This document shows positions 7,794 through 16,432 of a stretch of 64,000 nucleotides of DNA, piece after piece; position 1 is the first letter of the stretch, and every line of letters begins with the position of its first letter. The DNA is from Candidatus Thiodictyon syntrophicum (GTDB taxonomy: Bacteria; Pseudomonadota; Gammaproteobacteria; Chromatiales; Chromatiaceae): NCBI RefSeq assembly GCF_002813775.1, contig NZ_CP020370.1, positions 5,915,501 to 5,979,500 on the forward strand. Reading direction: 5' to 3'. The translations under genes and the position numbers were made by a program. Under the pieces are notes generated by a model, which was given only the letters and a program-made list of their open reading frames with translations, was not told the DNA's origin and did no database searches.

Positions 7794-7809
7794 ATAAAGA
7801 AACGGGGCT

Positions 7810-8099
7810 TGAAAAACGACATTCGCTCAGAATAAGCGCGGACTCGATGGCTTCGAGCATGCGGCCGGTCATGGCGCCGTGGGACAGGCAGGCAATCCCG
7901 AGGTGATGGTCCGGGCGCGGGATGTCGAGTTGCGCAAAGAAGACATCGGACATGCTGGCGTCGAAGTGCTGGCCGGTGTGGACGATGACCTCGCGGATGG
8001 GCGGGGCTGCCCGGCCGCATTCTGCTCACGAATGGCGCGGCTGACCGTGGCGGCCTTGATGAACTGGGGACGGGCGCCGATGACGGTGAGGATCTTCAT
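7810..8099 (-). pseudogene. wecB: UDP-GlcNAc 2-epimerase, N-terminal fragment
   Basis: From 8099 the frame reads MKILTVIGARPQFIKAATVS, the unmistakable N-terminus of WecB/MnaA epimerases. A frameshift near 8010 moves the match to another frame (MSDVFFAQLDIPRPDHHLGI...GRMLEAIESALILSE). The match then stops near 7810. About 95 of ~370 residues remain, so the gene is dead. Intact WecB makes UDP-ManNAc for polysaccharide synthesis, so the fragment marks a former polysaccharide gene. Confidence 0.85.
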
Positions 8100-8193
8100 G
8101 CGTTAGGGATTCTTGGCTTGGCCAATGGTCGCGGCGGGCCGGCGAGCGTCGGCGGGTTCACCCCGGGGAGGCACTCCCACTGGCTCCCCGGCC

Positions 8194-8596
8194 TCAGTGT
8201 CCGGTCCGCTGGAGCCAGGCTTTGATCTGTTCGGGATCCATCGCCCGCAGGATCTCCTCCGGCGGCAGGCCGCGCAGGCGGTCTTCGGGCGCGTAGCGTT
8301 TGAGTACCTCCGCCGGATCCAGGCCGTGCAGGCGCTCTTCGGGGGGCAACTTCTGCAGCAGGCCGGCGCGCAGGGTCGCTTGCTCCTCCGGTGTCAGCCA
8401 TGGGTCCGTCAGCATCAGGCGCAGGGTGTCGAATTTGAAATCGTCGACGGTGTAGGACATGTCGGTCAGATCCGGTCGATGCACTTGTGCGATAAGTGAC
8501 GTCGTGGCCGATCAGTTCATCCACGGCCCAGGCATTCAGGTCCGTCAGGGCCATGCCGAACAGGCGGTGCGAGGGCGTGGGGGCGTCGCGGTGCAT
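8194..8596 (-). pseudogene. Decayed Rpn-like repeat protein, remnant 1
   Basis: One frame has SHRLFGMALTDLNAWAVDELIGHDVTY, resembling the N-terminal domain block LLSYKSAAEPFNTWALEELISHYVTY of the 9-repeat proteins. Another frame from 8484 gives TDMSYTVDDFKFDTLRLMLTDPW, the VDDFK block, and ends with degenerate PEERLHGLDPAEVL repeats and ...IKAWLQRTGH. The middle of the gene is deleted and the frame is shifted. Confidence 0.6.
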
Positions 8597-8784
8597 CAGG
8601 GGTCGGCTGGCGTCGGGCGATCAAGAGGGCTTGCTGGGGTGATCGCGATGATCCGCCTCAGTGCCCGGGAAAGATCTACCGACGTCTAGGGGCGACTGAA
8701 GTCACCCCTACAGCCGCGCTGTCGGGATGTTTGTTCCTGAGAAGCGCTTTAAGTCCGATAGCCCGCCAGGCGATCTCTGTCGAT

Positions 8785-9100
8785 CCCCTGAGTGTCCGGT
8801 TCGCTTGAGCCAGGCTTTGATCAGGTCGGGATCCATCCCGCGCAGGATGTCTTCCGGCGGGAGGCCGCGCAGGCGCTCTTCGGGCGTATAGCATTTGAGT
8901 ACCTCCGTCGGATCAAGGCCGTGCAGGCGCTCTTCGGGGCTCAACTTCTCCAGCAGGTCGGCGCGCAGGGTGGCATGGTCCTCCGGTGTCAGCCATGGGG
9001 CGTCGAGCATCACGCGCAGGGCGTCGCGTTTGAAATCGTCCACGTTGAAGGACATGTCGGTCAGCTCCGGTCGATGCACTTGTGCGATAGGTGACGTCAA
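8785..9100 (-). pseudogene. Decayed Rpn-like repeat protein, remnant 2
   Basis: This is a paralog of remnant 1 (TDMSFNVDDFKRDALRVMLDAPW, then PEERLHGLDPTEVLKCYTPEERLRGL and IKAWLKRTGH). The N-terminal domain is absent and the usual stop after RTGH is lost, so the open frame runs on to 8708. The two remnants share a ~20-residue lead-in (IAQVHRPELT) not seen in the long proteins. Confidence 0.55.
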
Positions 9101-9212
9101 CAGCTTACAGGATTCGCCACCAGTGTCCGTGCCTCACCCCAACCGACGGCATTGCGATGTTCTCGGGTTCGGAGCGAACACTTTCCCAAACTCAGTGCGG
9201 CGCGATCTCGCA

Positions 9213-9600
9213 AGCAGCCTTGATCATCGTTCCGGCCGCCTCGGGCCGGAGTCCAAGGCTTCAGCCTTGGATGTAAAGGACCAAGGCTGAAGCCTTGGAG
9301 TCCAGAAGGTGGCCGCTGGCCGGGACGATGACCAAGGCCGTCGCGGGCCTTGATCATCATCCCGGCCACTGTGCTGCCCGCGAGGCTGTTGGTCCGCACA
9401 GCGAACCCTACGGATCGCGGACTGACCGTAGGGTCCGCTGTGCGGACCGAGCGCGGCCGACCGGAACGGTGATCAGGGCTGCGGCCACAGGCCTGTGTAG
9501 GTCGCCCTTCAGGGCGACCGCGCCACCGCGATGTCCGCGGGCGCCCTGAAGGGCGACCTACACCGACAGGGCATGGCGGCGGACATGATGATCAAGGCCG
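9213..9600. repeat. Intergenic hairpin cluster
   Basis: Five TGATCA-core motifs (near 9215, 9317, 9347, 9461 and 9581, in alternating orientation) separate three hairpins. These are CCAAGGCTTCAGCCTTGG / CCAAGGCTGAAGCCTTGG at 9244-9300, the GGTCCGCACAGCG inverted repeat at 9391-9448, and the GTAGGTCGCCCTTCAGGG inverted repeat at 9497-9562. The alternation of motif and hairpin is clearest here. Confidence 0.75.
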
Positions 9601-9638
9601 ACTCCCGTTACTCCTTCGACGAGGCGGCGGTGATCGCC

Positions 9639-10379
9639 TCATAACGCTTGCACCTCCAGCGAGTCGCCGTAGGTCTCGATCCCCAGGCGCTCCGCTACCT
9701 GGCGCGCCCGGGCGTCGATCATCGGGGAGATCACGATCAGGCGGTTGGCGGTGCGCTGGTGTCGCTGCTCGTAAAACCGGGCTTTGCGCTCGAAGATGTA
9801 CATCCCGGCCTTGTCGATGGACGACTTCAGTTCGCAAATCAACAGCAGACCGTTTTGGATAATGACGTCCAGTTCAATCTGGTCGGGCCGCCCGAACACG
9901 GTACCCTGGTCGTCGTATTCGTTGACGTTGAGTACCTTTACGCCGAAGTTCTTTTCCAGAATGCCGGCCAGCGCGTCGCGGAACGCCTTCTCCGATTGCA
10001 GGCCCCAGCGCGACCCGAGCGCGCCGATGCTGCGGTCATGGCGCTGCGCCTGGGCCATGATTTCCTCGTGAATGCGCTTGAATTCTTCGCGCTGCTCCGC
10101 CTGATGCTGGTCCCACTTGCGGTTTTGTTCGTCCCACTTGCGGTTCTGTTCGTCCCACTTGCGGTTTTGTTCGTTTTTATACTCGTCCCACTTGCGGGCG
10201 CCTTCCTCCCGATCGCGGCGCAGTTCCGCCAGGAGCTCGTAGAACCGGTCTTCGGTTGCCGCCCGCCCGGCATACTCCTGGCGGGTCAAATCCAGAATGT
10301 AGCCGCGAAACTCCGGATCCGTGCGGATGATTTCCGGTAGCTCACGTCTGATCGTGTCTTTCAGCGCTTGGGTGTTCAT
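9639..10379 (-). CDS. DUF3782-type PD-(D/E)XK nuclease-like protein
   Basis: This 246-residue protein starts at ATG 10377-10379. Its N-terminal helical part contains the 7-residue unit EQNRKWD three times (about residues 69-89) and a coiled coil (EQREEFKRIHEEIMAQAQR). The C-terminal domain has PDQIELDVIIQNGLLLICELKSS, a clear D...E-x-K nuclease motif. The family is common next to other PD-(D/E)XK proteins in Chromatiales and cyanobacteria, with no assigned function. It lies 7 nt downstream of MarR copy C (10387-10812) and probably shares its transcript. A deleted copy is at 21057-21382. Confidence 0.8.
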   Translation of the reverse strand: MNTQALKDTIRRELPEIIRTDPEFRGYILDLTRQEYAGRAATEDRFYELLAELRRDREEGARKWDEYKNEQNRKWDEQNRKWDEQNRKWDQHQAEQREEFKRIHEEIMAQAQRHDRSIGALGSRWGLQSEKAFRDALAGILEKNFGVKVLNVNEYDDQGTVFGRPDQIELDVIIQNGLLLICELKSSIDKAGMYIFERKARFYEQRHQRTANRLIVISPMIDARARQVAERLGIETYGDSLEVQAL

Positions 10380-10386
10380 CTGGGTT

Positions 10387-10812
10387 TCACGCCACGGGGT
10401 AAGTGCTGACAGGGACCGTCGCTGACGGCTGATCGCTGACGGTCTCTCCGAGGGGCTCTTGGGCAGCGGCGACCTCGGAGCGGAGCTGGGCGATTTCCTG
10501 CTCCAGCGCCTCGTGTTCCTCCAGTTTGCGCTGCAGGAAGCGCACGGCGATGCGGGTCTTGGCCTCGATGCCGCTGGGGGTCAGGAGGTAGGCGTAGGCG
10601 AGCTTGTTGCGGCTGTTCCGGAAGTTGGTGACCTTGACCCAGCCGCGCTCGATCAGTGCGTTGATGCAGTAGTTGAGGCTGCCGACGCTGACGCCGAGGA
10701 CTTGCGAGAGTTGCCGTTGGCTGGCCTGCGGTTGCTCCGCGAGGTGCTTGAGCAGGCGGTAACGCAGGTCGTCGCTGAGGTGACGACGGACCTTGATTGG
10801 GGTCTCGGACAC
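10387..10812 (-). CDS. EPS-associated MarR-type transcriptional regulator, copy C (intact)
   Basis: This 141-residue protein starts at GTG 10810-10812 (VSETPIKVRRHLSDDLRY). The winged helix (about residues 10-80) and C-terminal coiled coil are complete. The C-terminus is 14 residues longer than in copy B (EPLGETVSDQPSATVPVSTYPVA). It is followed after 7 nt by the DUF3782 nuclease, so the two form a likely operon. This is the best preserved regulator-plus-partner unit in the region. Confidence 0.85.
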   Translation of the reverse strand: MSETPIKVRRHLSDDLRYRLLKHLAEQPQASQRQLSQVLGVSVGSLNYCINALIERGWVKVTNFRNSRNKLAYAYLLTPSGIEAKTRIAVRFLQRKLEEHEALEQEIAQLRSEVAAAQEPLGETVSDQPSATVPVSTYPVA

Positions 10813-11045
10813 GCTACCGCCCTACCGTGACGGGACGGTACTCGGGGTTTGGGCGCTGGCCGGCCGGCGGGGTGAGATCTACATTCACGGGGTGAACACT
10901 GTTGCATGGGACCACACTGAGCGGGGGGCGGTCAAGCTGGGAAGAGCAGTCAGCGGTTAGGTGTCAGCTGTCAGCTATCAGCTATCAGAAGAACACGGAC
11001 CGCTGAGAGCTGATCGCTGACGGCGCTTTCTTGGATCGTCAGCAG
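10813..11045. repeat. Conserved MarR leader plus AGCTGAT-rich tail
   Basis: The leader just upstream of MarR contains TACCGTGACGGGACGGTA and GGCCGGCCGGCG. It then continues into a stretch of overlapping TCAGCTATCAGCTATCAG and CAGTCAGCGGTTAG words. This tail borders the 3' end of the next nuclease gene (11046). The same leader-plus-tail junction occurs at 12617-12866 and 16200-16432. Leaders at 14304 and 19143 have a different distal half. Confidence 0.75.
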
Positions 11046-12278
11046 TCAATGGTCATGACGGGGATGTTGCTTCAGCCAGGCTTCGATGATCGCGGGATCG
11101 AGACCTTGCAGCCACTCCTCGGGCGCGAGTCCGCGCACCCGTTCCTCGGGGGCGAGCCCGCGCAGCCGCTCCTCGGGCGCGAGCCCGCGCAGCCGCTCTT
11201 CGGGCGCGAGCCCACGCAGCCGATCCTCGGGGGCAAGGCCGCGCAGCCGCTCCTCGGGCGCGAGGCCGCGCAGGCGCTCCTCGGGCGCGAGTTCGCGCAG
11301 CCGATCCTCGGGGGCGAGCCCGCGCAGCCGATCCTCGGGGGCAAGGCCGCGCAGCCGCTCCTCGGGGGCAAGGCCGCGCAGCCGCTCCTCGGGGGCAAGG
11401 CCGCGCAGGCGTTCCTCGGGGGCGAGCCCGCGCAGCCGCTCCTCAGGGGCGAGTTCGCGCAGCCGATCCTCTGCCACCAGGCGATCCAGGAACATCTTCA
11501 GGTGCTTGGGGTCGCTCAGGACGTCCTCCATCAGGTCCCGCATCGCTTCGCGTTTGAAATCCTCAACGGTGTAAGCCATGTCGGTCTCCAGGCCAAAGTC
11601 TTTGGCCAGTTGGTCGCGCAGGAAGATGCCGATACTGCTGCGCGGACGATAGTGGGTCAAGCCGTACTGGGTTTGATCGCTGGCGTGTGCAAAGAGTCCC
11701 CAGGGGGCGTTGCGCGGCTGCTTTGCCAAGGTGTCCAGCACGATGAGGCGCACCGGTAGTGCGCCCACCGCAAGATCATAGACCCCGGGACAGGCGGTCG
11801 CGCGACAGGTGCCGACCGGCAGTTGGCGCATCAGTTGACGCGGCTGGCGGGTGGCGATGGCGTAGCGGCGAAAGTCGCGCGTCGGCAGCAGCGGGTAGGC
11901 GCCGACGGGTTCGGCCAGCGGCTCATCCGCCGTTCGTGCGCCGCGGTGGGCGGCGCGCAGCGAGGCCAGCTTACGGTAGGTGACATAGTGGCTGATGAGT
12001 TCTTCCAGCGCCCAGGCATTGAACGGCTCGGCCGCGGATTTATAGCTCAGCAGGTTGTGGGCGGCCAGATTGTCAAAGCCATCGGGGAGCCCGTTTACGG
12101 CCTCTGGATCGGCGGTCACACCCGCCGCGCCGCGCCGTTCGATGATGAGGATGTCGAGTCGTTGACTCTTGAGCGACAACTCCTCTTCCATGGCCACCGA
12201 CCAGGGGCGGCCGACGAACAGGTCGGTCAGCAGGATGCCGAGCCAACGGTGCCAGGGTTTGTGGGGGCGTTTGTCCAC
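11046..12278 (-). CDS. Rpn-like protein with 9-residue LAPEERLRG repeats, longest form (13 units)
   Basis: This 410-residue protein starts at GTG 12276-12278. The N-terminal domain (about residues 1-205), with RLDILIIERR and HNLLSYKS, may be a PD-(D/E)XK nuclease. A linker block (RSSIGIFLRDQLAKDFGLE, AYTVEDFKREAMRDL) precedes 13 repeats of 9 residues and the tail LDPAIIEAWLKQHPRHDH. The repeats should form an amphipathic helical or solenoid rod. The gene directly follows a MarR copy whose 3' end it has replaced (junction near 12293). Related proteins have been annotated only vaguely in databases, and the function is unknown. Confidence 0.7.
   Translation of the reverse strand: MDKRPHKPWHRWLGILLTDLFVGRPWSVAMEEELSLKSQRLDILIIERRGAAGVTADPEAVNGLPDGFDNLAAHNLLSYKSAAEPFNAWALEELISHYVTYRKLASLRAAHRGARTADEPLAEPVGAYPLLPTRDFRRYAIATRQPRQLMRQLPVGTCRATACPGVYDLAVGALPVRLIVLDTLAKQPRNAPWGLFAHASDQTQYGLTHYRPRSSIGIFLRDQLAKDFGLETDMAYTVEDFKREAMRDLMEDVLSDPKHLKMFLDRLVAEDRLRELAPEERLRGLAPEERLRGLAPEERLRGLAPEERLRGLAPEDRLRGLAPEDRLRELAPEERLRGLAPEERLRGLAPEDRLRGLAPEERLRGLAPEERLRGLAPEERVRGLAPEEWLQGLDPAIIEAWLKQHPRHDH
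11103..11453. repeat. 27-bp coding tandem repeat, 13 units
   Basis: Thirteen in-frame units encode LAPE(E/D)RLRG with few substitutions. Third-base differences (GGGGGCAAG versus GGGCGCGAG) create two or three sub-types arranged in blocks, as expected from local duplication and gene conversion. Confidence 0.9.
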
Positions 12279-12616
12279 GGATGGCGGAGCTGGGCGATTT
12301 CCTGCGCCAATGCCTCGTGTTCCTCCAGTTTGCGCTGCAGGAAGCGCACGGCGATGCGGGTCTTGGCCTCGATGCCGCTGGGGGTGAGGAGGTAGGCGTA
12401 GGCGAGCTTGTTGCGGCTGTTCCGGAAGTTGGTGGCCTTGACCCAACCGCGCGCGATCAGTGCGTTTACGCAGTAGTTGAGGCTGCCGACGCTGACGCCA
12501 AGGATCTCGGAGAGTTGCCGTTGGCTGGCCTGCGGCTGCTCCGAGAGGTGCTTGAGCAGGCGGTAGCGCAGGTCGTCGCTGAGGTGACGGCGGACCTTGA
12601 TTGGGGTGTCGGACAC
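12227..12616 (-). pseudogene. MarR-type regulator copy D, 3' end replaced by nuclease gene
   Basis: The frame starts at GTG 12614-12616 and is intact through ...EEHEALAQEIAQLR (about residue 110). It then crosses directly into the start of the nuclease gene in a different frame, giving the tail HPWTNAPTNPGTVGSASC. The winged helix is complete, so a DNA-binding product is still possible. What is lost is the short C-terminal end of the family. The identical junction occurs in copy E. Confidence 0.75.
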
Positions 12617-12866
12617 GCTACCGCCCTACCGTGACAGGACGGTACTCGGGGCTTGGGGGCCGGCCGGCGGGGCGAGATCAACATTCATGGGATGAACATT
12701 GTTGTATGTAACCACACTGAGCGGGGGGCGGTCAAGCTGGGAAGAGCAGTCAGCGGTTAGCAGTCAGCGGTTAGCAGTCAGCCGTCAGCGGTCAGCTATC
12801 AGAAGAACACGGATAGCTGATAGCTGAAAGCTGATCGCTGACGGCGCTTTCTTGGATCGTCAGCAG
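12617..12866. repeat. MarR leader and repeat tail, no gene
   Basis: This is the same arrangement as 10813-11045: leader with GGCCGGCGGGGCGAGATC, then CAGTCAGCGGTTAG repeated, then TAGCTGATAGCTGAAAGCTG. The tail length differs from the other copies. Confidence 0.7.
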
Positions 12867-13965
12867 TCAATGGTCATGACGGGGATATTGCTTCAGCCAG
12901 GCTTCGATGATCGCGGGATCGAGACCTTGCAGCCGCTCCTCGGGGGCGAGCCCGCGCAGGCGTTCCTCGGGCGCGAGCCCGCGCAGCCGCTCCTCGGGGG
13001 CGAGTTCGCGCAGCCGATCCTCGGGGGCAAGGCCGCGCAGCCGCTCCTCGGGGGCAAGGCCGCGCAGCCGCTCCTCGGGGGCAAGGCCGCGCAGGCGTTC
13101 CTCGGGGGCGAGCCCGCGCAGCCGCTCCTCAGGGGCGAGTTCGCGCAGCCGATCCTCTGCCACCAGGCGATCCAGGAACATCTTCAGGTGCTTGGGGTCG
13201 CTCAGGACGTCCTCCATCAGGTCCCGCATCGCTTCGCGTTTGAAATCCTCAACGGTGTAAGCCATGTCGGTCTCCAGGCCAAAGTCTTTGGCCAGTTGGT
13301 CGCGCAAGAAGATGCCGATACTGCTGCGCGGACGATAGTGGGTCAAGCCGTACTGGGTTTGAGCGCTGGCGTGTGCAAAGAGTCCCCAAGGGGCGTTGCG
13401 CGGCTGCTTTGCCAAGGTGTCCAGCACGATGAGGCGCACCGGTAGTGCGCCGACCGCAAGATCATAGACCCCGGGGCAGGCGGTCGCGCGACAGGTGCCG
13501 ACCGGCAGTTGGCGCATCAGTTGGCGCGGCTGGCGGGTGGCGACGGCGAAGCAGCGAAAGTCGCGCGTCGGCAGCAACGGGTAGGCGCCGGCGGGTTCGG
13601 CCAGCGACTCATCCGCCGTTCCTGCGCCGCGGTGGGCGGCGCGCAGCGAGGCCAGTTTACGATAGGTCACGTAGTGGCTGATGAGTTCTTCCAGCGCCCA
13701 GGTGTTGAACGGCTCGGCCGCGGATTTATAGCTCAGCAGGTTGTGGGCGGCCAGATTGTCAAAGCCATCGGGGAGCCCGTTCACGGCCTCTGGATCGGGG
13801 GGTCACACCCGCCGCGCCGCGCCGTTCGATGATGAGGATGTCGAGTCGTTGACTCTTGAGCGACAACTCCTCTTCCATGGCCACCGACCAGGGGCGGCCG
13901 ACGAACAGGTCGGTCAGCAGGATGCCGAGCCAGCGGTGCCAGGGTTTGGGAGGGCGTTTGTCCAT
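12867..13965 (-). pseudogene. Rpn-like 9-residue-repeat protein with G-run frameshift (8 units)
   Basis: The start here is ATG 13963-13965 (MDKRPPKPWHRWLG). The N-terminal frame runs to about 13803 and the rest of the protein continues in another frame from 13784 to 12867. The break lies in a run of six G at 13797-13802, where the related copy at 17469 has five G. All downstream sequence is well conserved with 8 repeat units, so the frameshift is probably recent, or switchable by slippage. It is preceded by MarR copy E. Confidence 0.8.
12924..13139. repeat. 27-bp coding tandem repeat, 8 units
   Basis: Eight units of the LAPEERLRG-encoding repeat. The last unit is LAPEERLQG, where the 11046 and 16433 copies have LAPEEWLQG. 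Confidence 0.85.
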
Positions 13966-14303
13966 GGATGGCGGAGCTGGGCGATTTCCTGCGCCAATGC
14001 CTCGTGTTCCTCCAGTTTGCGCTGCAGGAAGCGCACGGCGATGCGGGTCTTGGCCTCGATGCCGCTGGGGGTGAGAAGGTAGGCGTAGGCGAGCTTGTGG
14101 TGGCTGTTCCGGAAGTTGGTGACCTTGACCCAGCCGCGCTCGATCAGTGCGTTGACGCAGTCGTTGAGGCTGCCGACGCTGACGCCGAGGACCTCGTAGA
14201 GTTGCCGCTGGCTGGCTTGGGGTTGCTCCGCGAGGTGCTTGAGCAGGCGGTAACGCAGGTCGCCGCTGAGGTGACGACGGACCTTGATTGGGGTCTCGGT
14301 CAC
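13914..14303 (-). pseudogene. MarR-type regulator copy E, 3' end replaced by nuclease gene
   Basis: This has the same chimeric structure as copy D: a complete winged helix from GTG 14301-14303, then at AQLR a direct switch into the nuclease start in another frame (HPWTNALPNPGTAGSASC). It carries substitutions not seen in the other copies (LYEVLGVSVGSLNDCVNAL, LSGDLRYR). The two chimeras thus share one junction but are not a very recent duplication. Confidence 0.75.
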
Positions 14304-14874
14304 GCTACCGCCCTACCGTGTCGGAACGGTACTCGGGGTTTGGGGGCTGGCCGGCCAGCGGGGCAGGCCGAAAATTCATGGGATGAACGTTGGTGAATGA
14401 GACCACAGTGGGCATGGGTTAATCAATGCGCATCGCGGGAGGGCCGGTGGGTGCTGCTTGGAAGTGTGATCGGGTTCGCAATCGGTTGTCGCTGTGCGCC
14501 AGCAGTTCCACGTTTGGACGGCAGCGCGCGGCCTTTCGTGGATGCGGCGCGCGCGACGTGCCCGCTCCCTCGCATCGTGGGGCGCGCCTTATAAACCCTA
14601 CAGCAGGGCGAATTTCGGAGGGTGAATCAGCATCGCGCCTCCACCATCGGCCCCGTCGCCGGCACGCTGGCGGTTGCGCCCGCCCAAGTTTGAACCTGCT
14701 AGCCGTGCGCTGCGGCCGGCATCCGTGGGACCCACCCTCAAGTAGTCGGCTGGGCGGTGGCGTGAGGGCCACCGTGGGCGGGCAGGCGGACCGTGGACGT
14801 TGGGCCTCTTTCGTCGGCCAAACGAGGCTTCGGCAGGGGTGGGTGCCGGCACGGCGCCGGGTGCCGGTCAACTT
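14304..14874. other. MarR leader followed by a gap without recognisable gene
   Basis: The first ~190 bases are the MarR leader (GGCCGGCCAGCGGGGCAGG...GTGATCGGGTTCGCAATC). The rest shows open frames on both strands caused by high GC, with no recognisable domain. The plus strand carries CCCTACAGCAGGGCGAATTT and a GTGGGACCCACCC pairing, which may be parts of old hairpins. Confidence 0.5.
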
Positions 14875-14954
14875 GCGTCGTCGAAGACCTCGGCGAGGGT
14901 CTGGGCGGTCAGGATCCGGTCGGACCACTCCAACAGCGTCTCGGGATCGCTCAT
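14875..14954 (-). pseudogene. DUF4351 C-terminal fragment
   Basis: Starting at ATG 14952-14954 the frame reads MSDPETLLEWSDRILTAQTL, the last ~26 residues of the nuclease family at 3297 and 18103 (DPETLLEWSDRILTAQTLDEVL). It overlaps the stop of the HEPN gene as ATGA. Only the tail of the nuclease is left. Confidence 0.7.
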
Positions 14955-15346
14955 GTCTCATCTGCCGCGATCTTGATGCTCGCCCACTCATGTAATGTCT
15001 TCACGATCGCCATGGCATCCGCGTCCTTGATCCAAATTGTCTCCGTGCTTTCATACCGAAGCGCAACGGCGTATGGGTTGAGGCAGCGTAGCACGTCACC
15101 AGAAACAGGAACGGCGATGTGTTGCTCAACAGCCAGATCGAATAGCCGTTCGAGATCATGCGTCCGCTCAACCCGAGCCCCATGGCGAACCAGCACGGCC
15201 TTGATGAGTTTTTCGCAGGCTTGCTGCGCGAGAAACCCAAGGGTTTCATGGGGGGCGCGTCCAGTGCCGAGAAGCAATTCAAAGGATAGCCGATCCCTGG
15301 TGGCGGCACGCAATAGTTGGCGGGCCTCATCAAGCGGCGCGTTCAT
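14951..15346 (-). CDS. HEPN domain protein, putative toxin of an MNT/HEPN pair
   Basis: This 131-residue all-helical protein starts at ATG 15344-15346. It has the HEPN features FLAQQACEKLIKAVLVRHG and RTHDLERLFDLA. The context (its start overlaps the end of a small nucleotidyltransferase by 17 nt) is the classic two-gene MNT/HEPN toxin-antitoxin arrangement, with the antitoxin gene first. HEPN toxins are RNases with an R-x4-6-H motif. RVERTH (about residues 58-63) fits that pattern formally, but a second typical RxxxxH near the C-terminus is not evident, so activity is uncertain. Confidence 0.8.
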   Translation of the reverse strand: MNAPLDEARQLLRAATRDRLSFELLLGTGRAPHETLGFLAQQACEKLIKAVLVRHGARVERTHDLERLFDLAVEQHIAVPVSGDVLRCLNPYAVALRYESTETIWIKDADAMAIVKTLHEWASIKIAADET

Positions 15347-15653
15347 ACAGCACCTTGCCGCCTCTCACCGCATCGGAGACCGGTGATGTCTGCCAATTCT
15401 TCCGTCGCTCGAATTCATTCAGTGGATAGATGAGAAGATCGACACCCGTTCCCACCGACCCAATGGCGCCACGCAAACGGCCATATTCTTCAGCGAAGTT
15501 GGGCACGTCCTCTTCCACGACGAGGAGGTCAAGATCGGAGGTGTCTTTGGCATCGCCTCTCGCGTAGGATCCAAACAGGATGACCTTGAGAGGTGAGTGG
15601 GCTACACCAATGAGACGATCGACCGCAGATTGAATGATTTGTGCGTCTAACAT
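15330..15653 (-). CDS. MNT-type nucleotidyltransferase, putative antitoxin
   Basis: This 107-residue minimal nucleotidyltransferase starts at ATG 15651-15653. The signature [20 protein letters not shown] (residues ~27-46) carries G-S and D-x-D, with a third acidic residue likely at VDLLIYP. Such enzymes modify partner HEPN toxins with AMP and thereby neutralise them. The partner gene overlaps downstream. The base composition is less GC-rich than the surrounding repeats, consistent with acquisition. Confidence 0.88.
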   Translation of the reverse strand: MLDAQIIQSAVDRLIGVAHSPLKVILFGSYARGDAKDTSDLDLLVVEEDVPNFAEEYGRLRGAIGSVGTGVDLLIYPLNEFERRKNWQTSPVSDAVRGGKVLYERAA

Positions 15654-15732
15654 CGGGAAGTCCTCAGTGAGCGGCTGGTGTCACGTCTTTTCTGTTGAAC
15701 CAGGGTAGTCATCGTCATCGAGAAGCGGCGCG

Positions 15733-15799
15733 GGGCCTTGGTCATAATTCCGGCCACCCGGCATCGTAGGGTGGACAAGCCCAGTGCAGTCCACCACGG
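15733..15799. repeat. TGATCA-like motif and GTAGGGTGGACAAGC half hairpin
   Basis: The motif variant CCTTGGTCATAATTCCGG (15738-15755) has TGGTCA in place of TGATCA. It is followed by GTAGGGTGGACAAGCCCA and CAGTCCACCAC, the two arms of a short hairpin. It sits between the MNT gene and the galE fragment. Confidence 0.6.
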
Positions 15800-15901
15800 G
15801 TGGCGCTCGTCGATCAGCAGCCGTTCCGGTACGCCGTAGGTGGCGCAGGTGCTGGAGAACACCAGCCGCTCCACCCCGCCGGCGCGCAGGGCGGGCAGCA
15901 T
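15800..15901 (-). pseudogene. galE: UDP-glucose 4-epimerase internal fragment
   Basis: The minus strand reads [20 protein letters not shown] then [15 protein letters not shown], matching the segment of GalE that carries the catalytic S-S-T/C motif before the Y-x3-K. About 34 residues remain. The fragment is spliced onto MarR copy F at 15902-15905 and on the other side meets a hairpin. It is certainly non-functional. Confidence 0.75.
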
Positions 15902-15904
15902 ATT

Positions 15905-16199
15905 CCTCCAGTTTGCGCTGCAGAAAGCACATGGCGATGCGGGTCTTGGCCTCGATGCCGCTGGGGGTAAGGAAATAGGCGTAGGCGAGCTTGTTGCGGC
16001 TGTTCCTGAAGTTGGTGACCTTGACCCAGCCGCGCTCGATCAGTGCGTTGACGCAGTCGTTGAGGCTGCCGACGCTGACGCCGAGGATCTCGGAGAGTTG
16101 CCGTTGGCTGGCCTGCGGTTGCTCCGAGAGGTGCTTGAGCAGGCGGTAGCGCATATCGTCGCTGAGGTGTCGACGGACCTTGATTGGGGTATCGGACAC
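15905..16199 (-). pseudogene. MarR-type regulator copy F, truncated at a galE fragment
   Basis: The copy starts at GTG 16197-16199. It is intact through ...[12 protein letters not shown], then passes into the galE fragment out of frame (open frame to 15681). The helix-turn-helix is complete ([23 protein letters not shown]). The coiled-coil tail is lost. Confidence 0.75.
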
Positions 16200-16432
16200 G
16201 CTACCGCCCTACCGTGACGGGACGGTACTCGGGGCTTGGGGGCTGGCCGGCCGGCGGGGCGAGATCAACATTCACAGGATGAACACCGGTGTATGGGACG
16301 ACACTGAGCGAGGGGCGGTCAAGCTGGGAAGAGCAGTCAGCTGTCAGCTATCAGAAGAACACGGACCGCTGATAGCTGATAGCTGATCGCTGAGAGCTGA
16401 TCGCTGACGGCGCTTTCTTGGATCGTCAGCAG
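16200..16432. repeat. MarR leader and AGCTGAT tail, no gene
   Basis: Leader as at 10813-11045. The tail reads TCAGCTGTCAGCTATCAG... and TAGCTGATAGCTGATCGCTG, with more AGCTGAT-type units than at 11046. Confidence 0.7.

Noticed and set aside
11103-11453. Regular 27-bp repeats resembling a CRISPR array
   Set aside because: There are no unique spacers; units are contiguous, in frame and code for LAPEERLRG inside an open reading frame. The array is a coding VNTR.
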